Assembly (NCBI GenBank): GCA_021324685.1 | Contig: JAJPIQ010000035.1 | Span: forward strand, 1 to 36,853 | Length of the DNA: 36,853 nucleotides | Direction: 5' to 3' | Source of the DNA: Bacteroidota bacterium | GTDB taxonomy: Bacteria; Bacteroidota; Ignavibacteria; Palsa-1295 | In this document: positions 7,126 through 15,088 of the stretch, one piece after another | Numbering within the stretch: position 1 is the stretch's first letter | Layout of the letters: the number at the start of each line of letters is the position of its first letter | The notes under the pieces: model-generated | Database searches by the model: none | Told to the model about the DNA's origin: nothing | Seen by the model: the letters and a program-made list of their open reading frames with translations, nothing else | Made by a program: the position numbers and the translations under genes

Positions 7126-9465
7126 TTATCGTTCCAACATGAATTTCCGTTCTTCGCTTTTTGACTCGGTTGTTAATCGCAAAAGATAACATCCCGCCGG
7201 TTCCTGCGATAGATCGAATGTCAGGAGGTCACGATGTCCCGCTGGGAATTGCAATTGCCTGACGATCGCTCCCACATCATTCAAAATCGTGACCGTGATG
7301 GCGCTGCGGAAACCGGTCGTGTTTACCGTAATGGTGCCGATTGCCGGGTTCGGAATCAATATCATATGTTCTGAAGGCGACCCATCGGGAACCGAAGAAA
7401 AAGGAGCGTCGGCAATTGCAAGTCGATGCCACAAAAGCGCTCCGAGTCCGCGTTGATTTACGATCCATGGGCCCTCGTAGACCGCCGAATCGCTGCCGTT
7501 ATACCACTGATCCGGTAAATACGCGATCGATTGTGTCGATCCGGGATGATCGAGATCGAGGAACATCGTATCGTTATCGAACGAAACCGATGTGACATGA
7601 GAATTCGTATCGTCGGGATATAAATAATCCTTGAGGGTGGCAAAAATCCCATTCACCGTAGTATCGTCCGTTGCACGGAGGATCGCATCCCAGGGAGAAA
7701 ATATAATTCCGACCTGGCTATGGTCGCTTCGAGTCCACCACGCCCAGGTCGCATTGGGACTGCGCAGGTTCGCCGTGTCTATAGCATGATAAAAATCGCG
7801 CGCGAGCGAACGGTAAAAGCGGTCGCCCATGAACCGGTAGCCAGAGTCATAATAATGACATCCATCCTGAAAGGGAAGTGCGGCGGCTGCGAGCGGTTCT
7901 ACAACGGAGATCGAATCCTCCATATGGCGTTGCACATCGCGCATGTCAAGATTCCCGAACGTGCAATAGTTGGGGCGGATTTGAAGTAAATAGATTTTTT
8001 GTAAATTCGGATAATCTTCTTTCCAACTCGTATATAATTTAAGGAACTTTTGATAATACCCCGGTGCGTAATTCGATTCCCCCTGGAGCCAAAAAATGGC
8101 ATGTACAGCAGACGCCATTCCCATTTTTGTTATGCGGTATAGCGTTCGTCCGTAGATGGTTCTCAAGTCGTAATGGTTGGAATCGTTCGGCAAATGCATT
8201 TCGATTGGCGACCCGCCAATGGCTTCATTGATACTAGACGACGGCAACCGCTGGTTTACAAGCAAGTCTTGTTGAATTCGTTGATCGGCAGCGCCAACGT
8301 CGCCTCCCGACTCGTGCCACACCGTATCTCTTAAATTTTCGCTCGCACGAAGCCCGAGCGTCCTGCAGAATTCATTTCGAAACGTATCGACATCAAATCC
8401 TTTGAAAGCATTGCTTTGGCCGTCCATCATAAACAGATCCCCGCAGGCGATGCTGTCGCATTCAGCAATGATAGAGTCGAAACCGGAATGTATGAGATGG
8501 ACTTCAAAACGGTATTCGCTTACTTCGGCATGGATGCGAGACGAAAACTGAAAAGCAGCATTGCCATTGTGATAAACAAGAGGATGTGTTGCTCTCGAAA
8601 CCGGGAATTCGTTCTTTAATTGAAGCAAAGAGACAGAGTCAAACCCAGTTCGATAGATAACGCCCGCAATAGGAACCGTGGCCGAGTCGTCCATCCCACG
8701 AGGAAACATTTGGAAGGAAGTTGGAAAACTCGTCATGGTACTGTCCGGCTTTGGCAGGGCAGCTGCCTCCGGAATTTCGAAACGAGACATTAAATAATTT
8801 TGGAGGGAAGCATTTTCATTCGAATCGAGCGTTCGATTGTATAATAACACTTCTTCGATTTCACCATTAAGAAAATATCCACCCAGATAGGACCCAATGT
8901 ACAAGGTACTATCGGTCGTTGCCTGCACCCAGCCAGAATCGGCAAAACGGCCGTTGACATCGAGGGTCGCTTGTTCGTATGCCTGATCGTAACGTGCCGT
9001 GATCGCAGAAAAGCCATTGGTCCAAATCGGGACAGGCGACACTTCCTGATACTGAAACCAGTAATGGACGACGCGTGGATAGCGATTGTTTGCAAAATAA
9101 AGTGCATGGATGTTCCCCGAGACAAGGTTATTGACCGCACTCGTATCCGTTAACTTTGCAACAACGGCGATCGTATAGTCGTGATTGGCCGGGAAAATCG
9201 GCGGACCTTGTAAATAGTTCCATCCATGGAACAGGATCGCTGGTCGCCCGGAATCGTTAGTAAGATCGGGCTGGTGTAACGTGTCGGACATGCTGACATC
9301 GTTCCCGTTACCGCTTTGGTCGAGCCAGCGTGCGATGTGCCCGTTCTCCGGAATGACTCCTTTCGACGCATCGAGCCACAGGATGGGATTTGCCGGAACG
9401 GTCTGTGCAAAGGCGCTGAGCCGAATAGAAAGAACGGCAATTGTAATCGCCGGTCCTATTTTCAT
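7126..9465 (-). CDS. T9SS-exported LamG-like / SASA-type SGNH esterase
   Basis: The protein has 779 residues from the ATG at 9465, which begins a Sec signal (AITIAVLSIRLSAFA, cut before QTVP). Residues about 28-235 form a concanavalin/LamG-like domain (ILWLDASKGV, WLDQSGNGNDV). The next part is a sialate-O-acetylesterase-like SGNH hydrolase: GQSN at about 347-350 with the nucleophile serine, QGESN near 460, and a D-x-x-H-like DGCHYYDSG near 532. The last 75 residues are a T9SS sorting domain (ILIPNPAIGTITV ... GCYLLRLTTES). It is probably a surface carbohydrate esterase that removes acetyl groups from glycans; the substrate is unknown. It is divergent from an ECF sigma gene. Confidence 0.85.
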   Translation of the reverse strand: MKIGPAITIAVLSIRLSAFAQTVPANPILWLDASKGVIPENGHIARWLDQSGNGNDVSMSDTLHQPDLTNDSGRPAILFHGWNYLQGPPIFPANHDYTIAVVAKLTDTSAVNNLVSGNIHALYFANNRYPRVVHYWFQYQEVSPVPIWTNGFSAITARYDQAYEQATLDVNGRFADSGWVQATTDSTLYIGSYLGGYFLNGEIEEVLLYNRTLDSNENASLQNYLMSRFEIPEAAALPKPDSTMTSFPTSFQMFPRGMDDSATVPIAGVIYRTGFDSVSLLQLKNEFPVSRATHPLVYHNGNAAFQFSSRIHAEVSEYRFEVHLIHSGFDSIIAECDSIACGDLFMMDGQSNAFKGFDVDTFRNEFCRTLGLRASENLRDTVWHESGGDVGAADQRIQQDLLVNQRLPSSSINEAIGGSPIEMHLPNDSNHYDLRTIYGRTLYRITKMGMASAVHAIFWLQGESNYAPGYYQKFLKLYTSWKEDYPNLQKIYLLQIRPNYCTFGNLDMRDVQRHMEDSISVVEPLAAAALPFQDGCHYYDSGYRFMGDRFYRSLARDFYHAIDTANLRSPNATWAWWTRSDHSQVGIIFSPWDAILRATDDTTVNGIFATLKDYLYPDDTNSHVTSVSFDNDTMFLDLDHPGSTQSIAYLPDQWYNGSDSAVYEGPWIVNQRGLGALLWHRLAIADAPFSSVPDGSPSEHMILIPNPAIGTITVNTTGFRSAITVTILNDVGAIVRQLQFPAGHRDLLTFDLSQEPAGCYLLRLTTESKSEERKFMLER

Positions 9466-9531
9466 TGAAGCCTTTGTTTTGAATGTCACTATTTTTAAGC
9501 AAAAAATTGTTCTTGTTAACGGTCTTTCCAG

Positions 9532-9539
9532 CAAATATA
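9532..9539 (-). promoter_or_regulatory. Possible -7 box for the esterase gene
   Basis: TATATTTG on the minus strand lies about 70 bp before the ATG at 9465, in the divergent spacer. No TTG is found at the expected distance, so support is weak. Confidence 0.25.
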
Positions 9540-9623
9540 TCCTCTGGACGCATTTTTGCATATTGGGAAAATTCATTCGTTATTTTTTCCAAAAACTTTT
9601 CGTTCGGTTCAGTCACCTATCTA

Positions 9624-10202
9624 ATGAAGGCTAAAAGGTTAAGCGTGGGGGCGGAAAAGGGCCAATTCTGGGAGCTCGTCGATCGGGAGCGCCACTATAC
9701 GTGGCGCTTATGCCGCGCGCTTACGAGGTCGTATGACGACGCCGCCGATCTTTTGAGCGATACCGTCCTTGCCGCCTACCAAAGCTTTCCCGCGCTGCGG
9801 GACGAGCAAGCTTTCCGCAAGTTTTTGAGCACGATCGCCGTGCGAATAGAACGCCGGAAACGATGGAGAAATCGGATTTTCACTCCGTTGGCAGAAGCCG
9901 AAGAATGCTTCTACGAGCCGGTTGGTGAGTCGTCGCACGATCTGAATACGCTTCTTTTAGCCTTGGACCGCTTGCCGATTCGCGAACGTGAGGCGATTGT
10001 GCTTTTCGAGATCACGGGACTCTCGATCAAAGAGATTCAGGAAATACAGGGAGGAACGCTTTCCGGGGTGAAATCTCGCATGGCACGAGCGCGAAATCGG
10101 CTAAAAGGGATGCTGGTCGAGAGCGAACTTGCCGTTTTTCAATCGTCGAATGCCGGCAAGGCGGCTTCGTCCGCCCTCGTTCCTGCGGGCGCCTTACAAT
10201 GA
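9624..10202 (+). CDS. ECF-type RNA polymerase sigma factor
   Basis: The protein has 192 residues from the ATG at 9624; a longer frame extends upstream through AT-rich DNA that does not look coding. Region 2 is at about 15-75 (YTWRLCRALTRSYDDAADLLSDTVLAAY, then FRKFLSTIAVRIERRKRW). Region 4 is at about 115-165 (LDRLPIREREAIVLFEITGL, then SIKEIQEIQGGTLSGVKSRMARARNRL). The D-A-D-L-L-S-D-T-V core is a variant of the usual DAEDLLQETF. It lies 4 bp before a one-TM protein that looks like its anti-sigma partner, so the pair probably forms an envelope-responsive switch. Confidence 0.9.
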   Translation: MKAKRLSVGAEKGQFWELVDRERHYTWRLCRALTRSYDDAADLLSDTVLAAYQSFPALRDEQAFRKFLSTIAVRIERRKRWRNRIFTPLAEAEECFYEPVGESSHDLNTLLLALDRLPIREREAIVLFEITGLSIKEIQEIQGGTLSGVKSRMARARNRLKGMLVESELAVFQSSNAGKAASSALVPAGALQ

Positions 10203-10206
10203 TATT

Positions 10207-11178
10207 ATGAATGTCTGGAATACGAACGACCGAACGAAGGACGACCTTTTCAGGCCGCTGCAGGAACTCCGTTCGCCGCTGACCACGGAGGCGCTGCGCG
10301 CCCACACTGCGGCGCGAATTGGCTCCCTCTCAGTGTTCCAGCAGTTTCGGTGGTTGATTGCAGAATTCCTATTGCTCGGTGCGATCGCGGCAATGTTTGT
10401 AAATCTTTCCGCCCCGATCTCGACCGCAACATTTCGACCGAAGGCAGCAATAAAAGAATTAACGCAGCCGGAACGAATTTCCTATGTTCACGAGATGAAC
10501 CCGATCCGAGAACAGCGTTCACACTCAAACGCAAATATTATTTATTTCCCGGCCCCAACCGAGCACCATGCGTTGACGCCAGCGCTGCAATCCATCGATG
10601 TTGCCACGGCTGCCGTTCCCGCTCCTATGTGGGGATCGCAGATTCCGGAGCTTCACTCGATCGTCTCCGCGACGGCCGACTCAAGAACACCGACATGGAC
10701 TATTGCCGGCCTGGGTGGCGCACTTTTTGAAGATCTGCGCATTCCCTCCGGAGGCGGCGAACTTGCGTTCAGAACCGGATGGCAGGTGGCGGCACTTTCG
10801 TTCCAAGCGGGCGATGCGTCGCGCGGTTTGAAGGATCTTATCGCACGGGACCCAAATGGAACGGTTCCCACTTTGTTCGGAGAACATACGCAACGCATTT
10901 CCTTCCTTTTCGGTGCAGCTTCCCAGGTCGGACCGTTCACGCTTCAAACGATGGTCGGGCCTTCCTACCGTGTTTCTTCCCTTCGGTATTTTACACCAGC
11001 GACCGGGAAAACCTCTGCCCCGGTTGCTATTCAGGGTCTTGGTATTGCGGCGCAAGCCGACATTCTTTATCCGATGTCTGGCCCCGTGAGTATTGGTCTC
11101 ACCGGGATGCTTCGGTACGGTGAGCGCCAGATGACGAGCGGCCTCAGCGCCACACTCGAGTACACCTTCGCGCCATGA
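10207..11178 (+). CDS. Putative anti-sigma / membrane protein with beta-barrel-like C-terminus
   Basis: The protein has 323 residues; the ATG at 10207 follows the sigma stop by 4 bp. Residues 1-45 are polar and would face the cytoplasm. Residues about 46-67 (FRWLIAEFLLLGAIAAMFVN) are one TM segment. A Pro/Thr-rich spacer follows. Residues about 180-323 alternate as amphipathic strands (LAFRTGWQVAALSFQAGD, FLFGAASQVGPFTLQTMVG, QADILYPMSGPVSIGLTG) and end in YTFAP, like an outer-membrane barrel. Bacteroidota have sigma-linked proteins with this N-tail/TM/barrel-like order. No HxxxCxxC zinc motif is present. The anti-sigma role is inferred from position. Confidence 0.68.
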   Translation: MNVWNTNDRTKDDLFRPLQELRSPLTTEALRAHTAARIGSLSVFQQFRWLIAEFLLLGAIAAMFVNLSAPISTATFRPKAAIKELTQPERISYVHEMNPIREQRSHSNANIIYFPAPTEHHALTPALQSIDVATAAVPAPMWGSQIPELHSIVSATADSRTPTWTIAGLGGALFEDLRIPSGGGELAFRTGWQVAALSFQAGDASRGLKDLIARDPNGTVPTLFGEHTQRISFLFGAASQVGPFTLQTMVGPSYRVSSLRYFTPATGKTSAPVAIQGLGIAAQADILYPMSGPVSIGLTGMLRYGERQMTSGLSATLEYTFAP

Positions 11179-11199
11179 TCCGTCGCGGTTCGTAAGTAT

Positions 11200-12555
11200 A
11201 TGTTAAACAAAGGACTTTCCCAAATTGGGCTTCGCCTGCTCGACCGAGCGACCGATGCCTTTCCGGCCAGTGTGCCGAAGTTTTTCAATCGCGCATTTAT
11301 TGGGCTCTTAGGAAGCCGACCGATCGCCCAGATGACCCTGAAGAAGTATCGAAAACGTTGGGACCGAATCGCGGAAGGCCTCAGCCCTCATTCCAAAATA
11401 CTGCTCATCGTTGATGTATGCATCGGAGATACGGTGCTCGCGTCCGAATGCTTGCCGGTATTGCAGGAAGCGTTCCCGAATTCCGAAGTCCACTTCGTTT
11501 GCAATCGAACGGGCGGCGAATTGATCGACGGAATGCTTGGTATACACGTCCATAATATTTTCGAGGGCGCGCGCGGTTTTCCAACGAACGGCGATCTGGT
11601 GAGGCTCCGAAGCTTGCTTACGAACGAGCGATTTGACGCAATGTTCAATCTCGGCCCCTTCCTCGACCCGAAAGCATTGCCGGACGGATCTCCTCTGATT
11701 CAACTTTTCGTTCCATTTGCCGCCCACATGCTCATTCGATGGAAGTCGGACGAGCACCGGCATATTTCCTATTGTGCTCGAACGTTCCTGCGGGAATTTT
11801 TAGGAGTAGATGCGGGACCTTCTCATAATGTTACTCTTAATACGAATACCGTGTATCTCTCCCGCGAATCGCTCGAACTTGCACACGCATTTTTAGATGC
11901 GCAGGGACTGCTCGATGCGAAAGGCCTTGTTCTTTTCAATGCAGATGCTACGAGCGCCTACGGCCAAATGCCGTTCGATGTGCAGCTTAGCGTGCTCCGG
12001 CATCTGTGTGCGATGCGCGAAATTTCGAATGTGCTCATCGGCAAAGCATATACCGCAAAGGGGATCGAACAGAAGCTGCTTGCAGAACTGCCCGAGGAAT
12101 TTCATGCCAAGATTGTCATTGTGCCTCACGTACCGATCGAAGTGTATACCGCACTTATCGATGCCTCGGATATGTTTATATCGGGCGATACCGGTCCGCT
12201 CCATATTGCAGCTTGCCGAAAGCAAGGACCGAAAGAACTTCCCTCGATGAGGAACCGCACAGCGGTCCTTGCGATCTATGGTGCGACGGACTCCAAAATG
12301 TATGGCTACGATTCGGAACAAGCCTACCACGTTCCCGCCAATCAGGATGCGCCATCGCGTTCGTTTTCGGCTCCGGCTCCGTGCCGGAACATCTCTTGCA
12401 TTAATAAATTTGGAAAATCCTGCCACGAAGTCCGATGTTTTCACGAATTACCGCTGGATGGTATCTTCGCTCATATCGATAGTTTTTTTCAAGGTCGTGC
12501 TGAGCCGCCTCCCGTAACGATCGCACTAACGGCCAAACGTGAGTACGCTATTTAA
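11200..12555 (+). CDS. Glycosyltransferase family 9 (heptosyltransferase-like)
   Basis: The protein has 451 residues. GT-B enzymes of family GT9 add heptose or related sugars to lipopolysaccharide core or other glycans. The N-terminal domain begins at KILLIVDVCIGDTVLASECL, the place of the usual GD-x-x-x-x-x-P loop. The donor-binding signature is ISGDTGPLHIAA near residues 326-337. A C-terminal cysteine cluster (APCRNISCINKF, KSCHEVRCF) resembles that of other GT9 members. An N-terminal extension of about 65 residues is longer than in WaaF or WaaC. The acceptor is unknown. Its end overlaps the LysE-type gene, so the two are probably co-translated. Confidence 0.85.
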   Translation: MLNKGLSQIGLRLLDRATDAFPASVPKFFNRAFIGLLGSRPIAQMTLKKYRKRWDRIAEGLSPHSKILLIVDVCIGDTVLASECLPVLQEAFPNSEVHFVCNRTGGELIDGMLGIHVHNIFEGARGFPTNGDLVRLRSLLTNERFDAMFNLGPFLDPKALPDGSPLIQLFVPFAAHMLIRWKSDEHRHISYCARTFLREFLGVDAGPSHNVTLNTNTVYLSRESLELAHAFLDAQGLLDAKGLVLFNADATSAYGQMPFDVQLSVLRHLCAMREISNVLIGKAYTAKGIEQKLLAELPEEFHAKIVIVPHVPIEVYTALIDASDMFISGDTGPLHIAACRKQGPKELPSMRNRTAVLAIYGATDSKMYGYDSEQAYHVPANQDAPSRSFSAPAPCRNISCINKFGKSCHEVRCFHELPLDGIFAHIDSFFQGRAEPPPVTIALTAKREYAI

Positions 12556-13324
12556 CACCGTTCTTTTTCTCGTATGCGTTTATATTATGGGCTTCTTGGC
12601 GGCGATCCCGATCGGGGCATCGCAGTTCGAGGTCGCGCGCCGCTCGCTCAACGGCTTTCTTGCTACGGCGATAATCGTAGTAGCCGGTTCCGTTTCGTCG
12701 GATTTCGTGTATGGCGCTATTGCGCTCTATGGTCTCGCTCCTTTTTTACAGAAGCCGGAGGTGGAGGCGATCTTCTGGCTGGTGAACGCGGCGCTCATCC
12801 TCGTCTTCGCTATTGGAACACTTCGCGAAAGCACACACACGGGCAAGCTTACCGTAAAGAAAAATCTTCAACCGGCGGAAGGATCCTTGGAACCATCTTC
12901 TCTTTCGGAACAAGAATCTGCACTTGGGCGAAAACTTTCGAATCGGCGCCTGGCCTATATCACAGGATTCTCTCTCGCGTTCACGAACCCGATGATGATC
13001 GCCTGGTGGCTTCTTGCCGCGCGATTTTTACGAGACCTCGGCGTTATCAATACACTTTCGAACGCGACTCGGGTCGTTTTTCTTATCGCGGGATGCCTTG
13101 GAATAGGATCTTATCTTACGCTCTTTGCGGTGGTGATCTACCGCCGGCACAAATCATTCTCGCAAAAAAATGCGAGCCGAGTGACGCGAGGCTTTGGGAT
13201 CGCAATGATTTTTTTTGCTATCTACTTCGTGATCCGCTCGATCATTATGCTTAAGTCACCCAATTCTTCCACGATGCCGATCGGGACCATTTTTCTCCAC
13301 TACGCACCGATGTGTTTGCACTGA
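12539..13324 (+). CDS. LysE/RhtB-family exporter
   Basis: The protein has 261 residues and a GTG start inside the end of the glycosyltransferase gene (17-bp overlap). About six hydrophobic segments are visible. The N-terminal family pattern is there: GFLAAIPIGASQFEVARRSL, then GFLATAIIVVAGSVSSDFVY. The central signature ITGFSLAFTNPMMIAWW also fits. Members export amino acids or related small molecules through the inner membrane. A loop at about 100-140 is longer and more charged than usual. The pairing with a GT9 gene does not tell the substrate. The final 20 residues are poorly conserved in character. Confidence 0.85.
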   Translation: MSTLFNTVLFLVCVYIMGFLAAIPIGASQFEVARRSLNGFLATAIIVVAGSVSSDFVYGAIALYGLAPFLQKPEVEAIFWLVNAALILVFAIGTLRESTHTGKLTVKKNLQPAEGSLEPSSLSEQESALGRKLSNRRLAYITGFSLAFTNPMMIAWWLLAARFLRDLGVINTLSNATRVVFLIAGCLGIGSYLTLFAVVIYRRHKSFSQKNASRVTRGFGIAMIFFAIYFVIRSIIMLKSPNSSTMPIGTIFLHYAPMCLH

Positions 13325-13364
13325 TCTTGCATATCGCAGGCGGCAATTCGGTGTCTTGTTAACC

Positions 13365-13844
13365 ATGAGCCATACACGTAGAGAATTTTTAGCCGGGCTG
13401 ACGAAGATCGCCAGCGGCACCGCGCTTGGATATGCCGCGCTGCCTATACTCGAAGCATGCACGCCAACTTCTGTACCGATGCTGCCGGAACAAACGACGA
13501 GTCCGATCGGTCCGGATGGGAGCGTTTCCGTGAATGTTTCGGCCTTAACACACGCTGATCCTGGATTTCAGGTACCGAATGTGCTGGGCGCTGATGGCTT
13601 CGGCGTGATGGTCACGCTCACGGCCGATGGGAACGTCCATGCGTTTTCGATGAAGTGTACGCATCAGAGTTGTTCTGTCGATAGTCAGCTTACACACGCC
13701 GAGATCCACTGCAGTTGCCACGGTTCGCTCTTCCGGCTGGATGGCACCGTCGATCAGGGACCGGCCAGCGCGCCGCTCGGGTCGTATCCCGTCTCCTATG
13801 ATCCCTCCACGAAAACGGCAAAAATTCAGGTTATTCCCAAATGA
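13365..13844 (+). CDS. Rieske [2Fe-2S] protein, Tat-type lipoprotein
   Basis: The protein has 159 residues from the ATG at 13365. The N-terminus carries a twin-arginine signal (TRREFLAGL) and a lipobox-like LEAC with C32, so a folded Fe-S protein would be exported and lipid-anchored. Rieske box 1 is CTHQSC (C98, H100, C103) and box 2 is CSCHGS (C116, C118, H119). By family knowledge C98, H100, C116 and H119 bind the cluster and C103-C118 form a disulfide. It carries single electrons at high potential. No cytochrome b gene is near, so it is unlikely to be a normal bc complex subunit. Its stop overlaps the next start by 4 bp, which ties it to the cytochrome-porin. Confidence 0.92.
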   Translation: MSHTRREFLAGLTKIASGTALGYAALPILEACTPTSVPMLPEQTTSPIGPDGSVSVNVSALTHADPGFQVPNVLGADGFGVMVTLTADGNVHAFSMKCTHQSCSVDSQLTHAEIHCSCHGSLFRLDGTVDQGPASAPLGSYPVSYDPSTKTAKIQVIPK

Positions 13845-15085
13845 ATTGCAACTTCCGCATGCGCGACAAATCGAGTGGCAACCGCTATGTAACTCGCATC
13901 ATTTGTCAGCTATCATTTTTAGTCGTGGTACTGGCTGCCGTGGAAGCGAAAGCAATTCCACGATTTTCACTTCTTACCGGAACACGCTGCTCCGCCTGCC
14001 ATTTCGATCCGCAGGGGAGCGGCCTGCGTACGGAACTCGGCTGGGAGATGATGAACCAGACCGGACTCTTTCAATGGCATGGCGAGGACACATCGATTTC
14101 CAACGAAACCTGGATGAATGGGAAGCTCTTTCCTGGCGGCGATGCACGCTTTCAGCTGGTACGCGTCTCGCATACGAACCAGGAACTCGTTATTCCGATG
14201 CAACTGACGGCGTCGCTTGGATATATGCCTTCACCCGAATTGAGTGCATACACCAACATCAATCTTGCCAGTCTCTACGTCCGCAGCGTCACCAGCCCGA
14301 CGGACCTGTTCGGCACGACGAGCGGGCTTTATCCCGGAGAGACCGATTACGATGCGACGATCGATTATCATCCAAGCGTGACGCTTCCTTCGATTCGTAT
14401 AGGGATGATCGAGCCGAGCATCAGTATTCGGCAGGACGACCATACCCTGTTTACGCATCAGGAAGCCGCGATTCAACAACTTGCGCTCATCCCGCCCTAT
14501 TATAACGAGGTCGGTGCCGAGCTAACCTATGAAGGGATTCGCTGGCTCACCGTCAATGCCGGGATCTTCAATGCGAAGAACCTTTCGCAAATCGATCCGA
14601 CGATCGGATCGGTGAGTTCGAGTTTCGATTTCAGCCATCCGAGCCTTTCGGGCCGAGTCGTACTCTGGCCGCAATCGCTCGAGCAAGGCCTGAACGGGGA
14701 ACTCGGTGGTTCGGTGTTGATCAATGGTTCCTTTCGAATCCTGAACGCGTTTACGGGTATCGGCCTGGCAGACAAAGCGACCTTCTTTTTGGAAGGAATG
14801 TATTCGAAAGATGCCGCACAACGCATTGTGCGAAATTTCAGCATCATTGGCAGTTACGAACTCACGGCGTGGCTGGCGCTCGAATGGAGGTACGACTGGG
14901 GGATGACGGAACTGTATCCGGGGCAGGCGCTTGCGTATGCCACGGCCTTTTTAGCGGGATTCGAATTCTTCCCGTTGCCTTACATCGAAATCCGCCCCGA
15001 ATATCGCGTAACCGATACCAATCCATTTTTTGGCACGGGAACGCACGTGGGCCAGTGGACCGCGCAATTGCATCTCTTTTATTGA
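13841..15085 (+). CDS. Monoheme cytochrome c fused to an outer-membrane porin-like barrel
   Basis: The protein has 414 residues. After a signal peptide (FLVVVLAAVEAKA) the mature N-terminus has one heme c motif, CSACH at 50-54, in the block TGTRCSACHFDPQGSG. The remaining 340 residues alternate in amphipathic strands with Gly/Tyr/Trp-rich turns and end in LHLFY, as in outer-membrane barrels. The layout recalls the cytochrome-porin Cyc2 of iron oxidisers and porins with an N-terminal CxxCH, but I cannot claim Cyc2 orthology. The start overlaps the Rieske stop (ATGA) and a CX4CH lipoprotein follows 3 bp later. Inferred role: a redox-linked pore in the outer membrane. An N-terminal start further in is possible. 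Confidence 0.8.
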   Translation: MNCNFRMRDKSSGNRYVTRIICQLSFLVVVLAAVEAKAIPRFSLLTGTRCSACHFDPQGSGLRTELGWEMMNQTGLFQWHGEDTSISNETWMNGKLFPGGDARFQLVRVSHTNQELVIPMQLTASLGYMPSPELSAYTNINLASLYVRSVTSPTDLFGTTSGLYPGETDYDATIDYHPSVTLPSIRIGMIEPSISIRQDDHTLFTHQEAAIQQLALIPPYYNEVGAELTYEGIRWLTVNAGIFNAKNLSQIDPTIGSVSSSFDFSHPSLSGRVVLWPQSLEQGLNGELGGSVLINGSFRILNAFTGIGLADKATFFLEGMYSKDAAQRIVRNFSIIGSYELTAWLALEWRYDWGMTELYPGQALAYATAFLAGFEFFPLPYIEIRPEYRVTDTNPFFGTGTHVGQWTAQLHLFY

Positions 15086-15088
15086 ACG

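Noticed and set aside
13841-15085. Direct assignment as the iron oxidase Cyc2
   Set aside because: Only the layout is shared (one heme motif followed by a barrel-like part). I cannot show orthology by eye.
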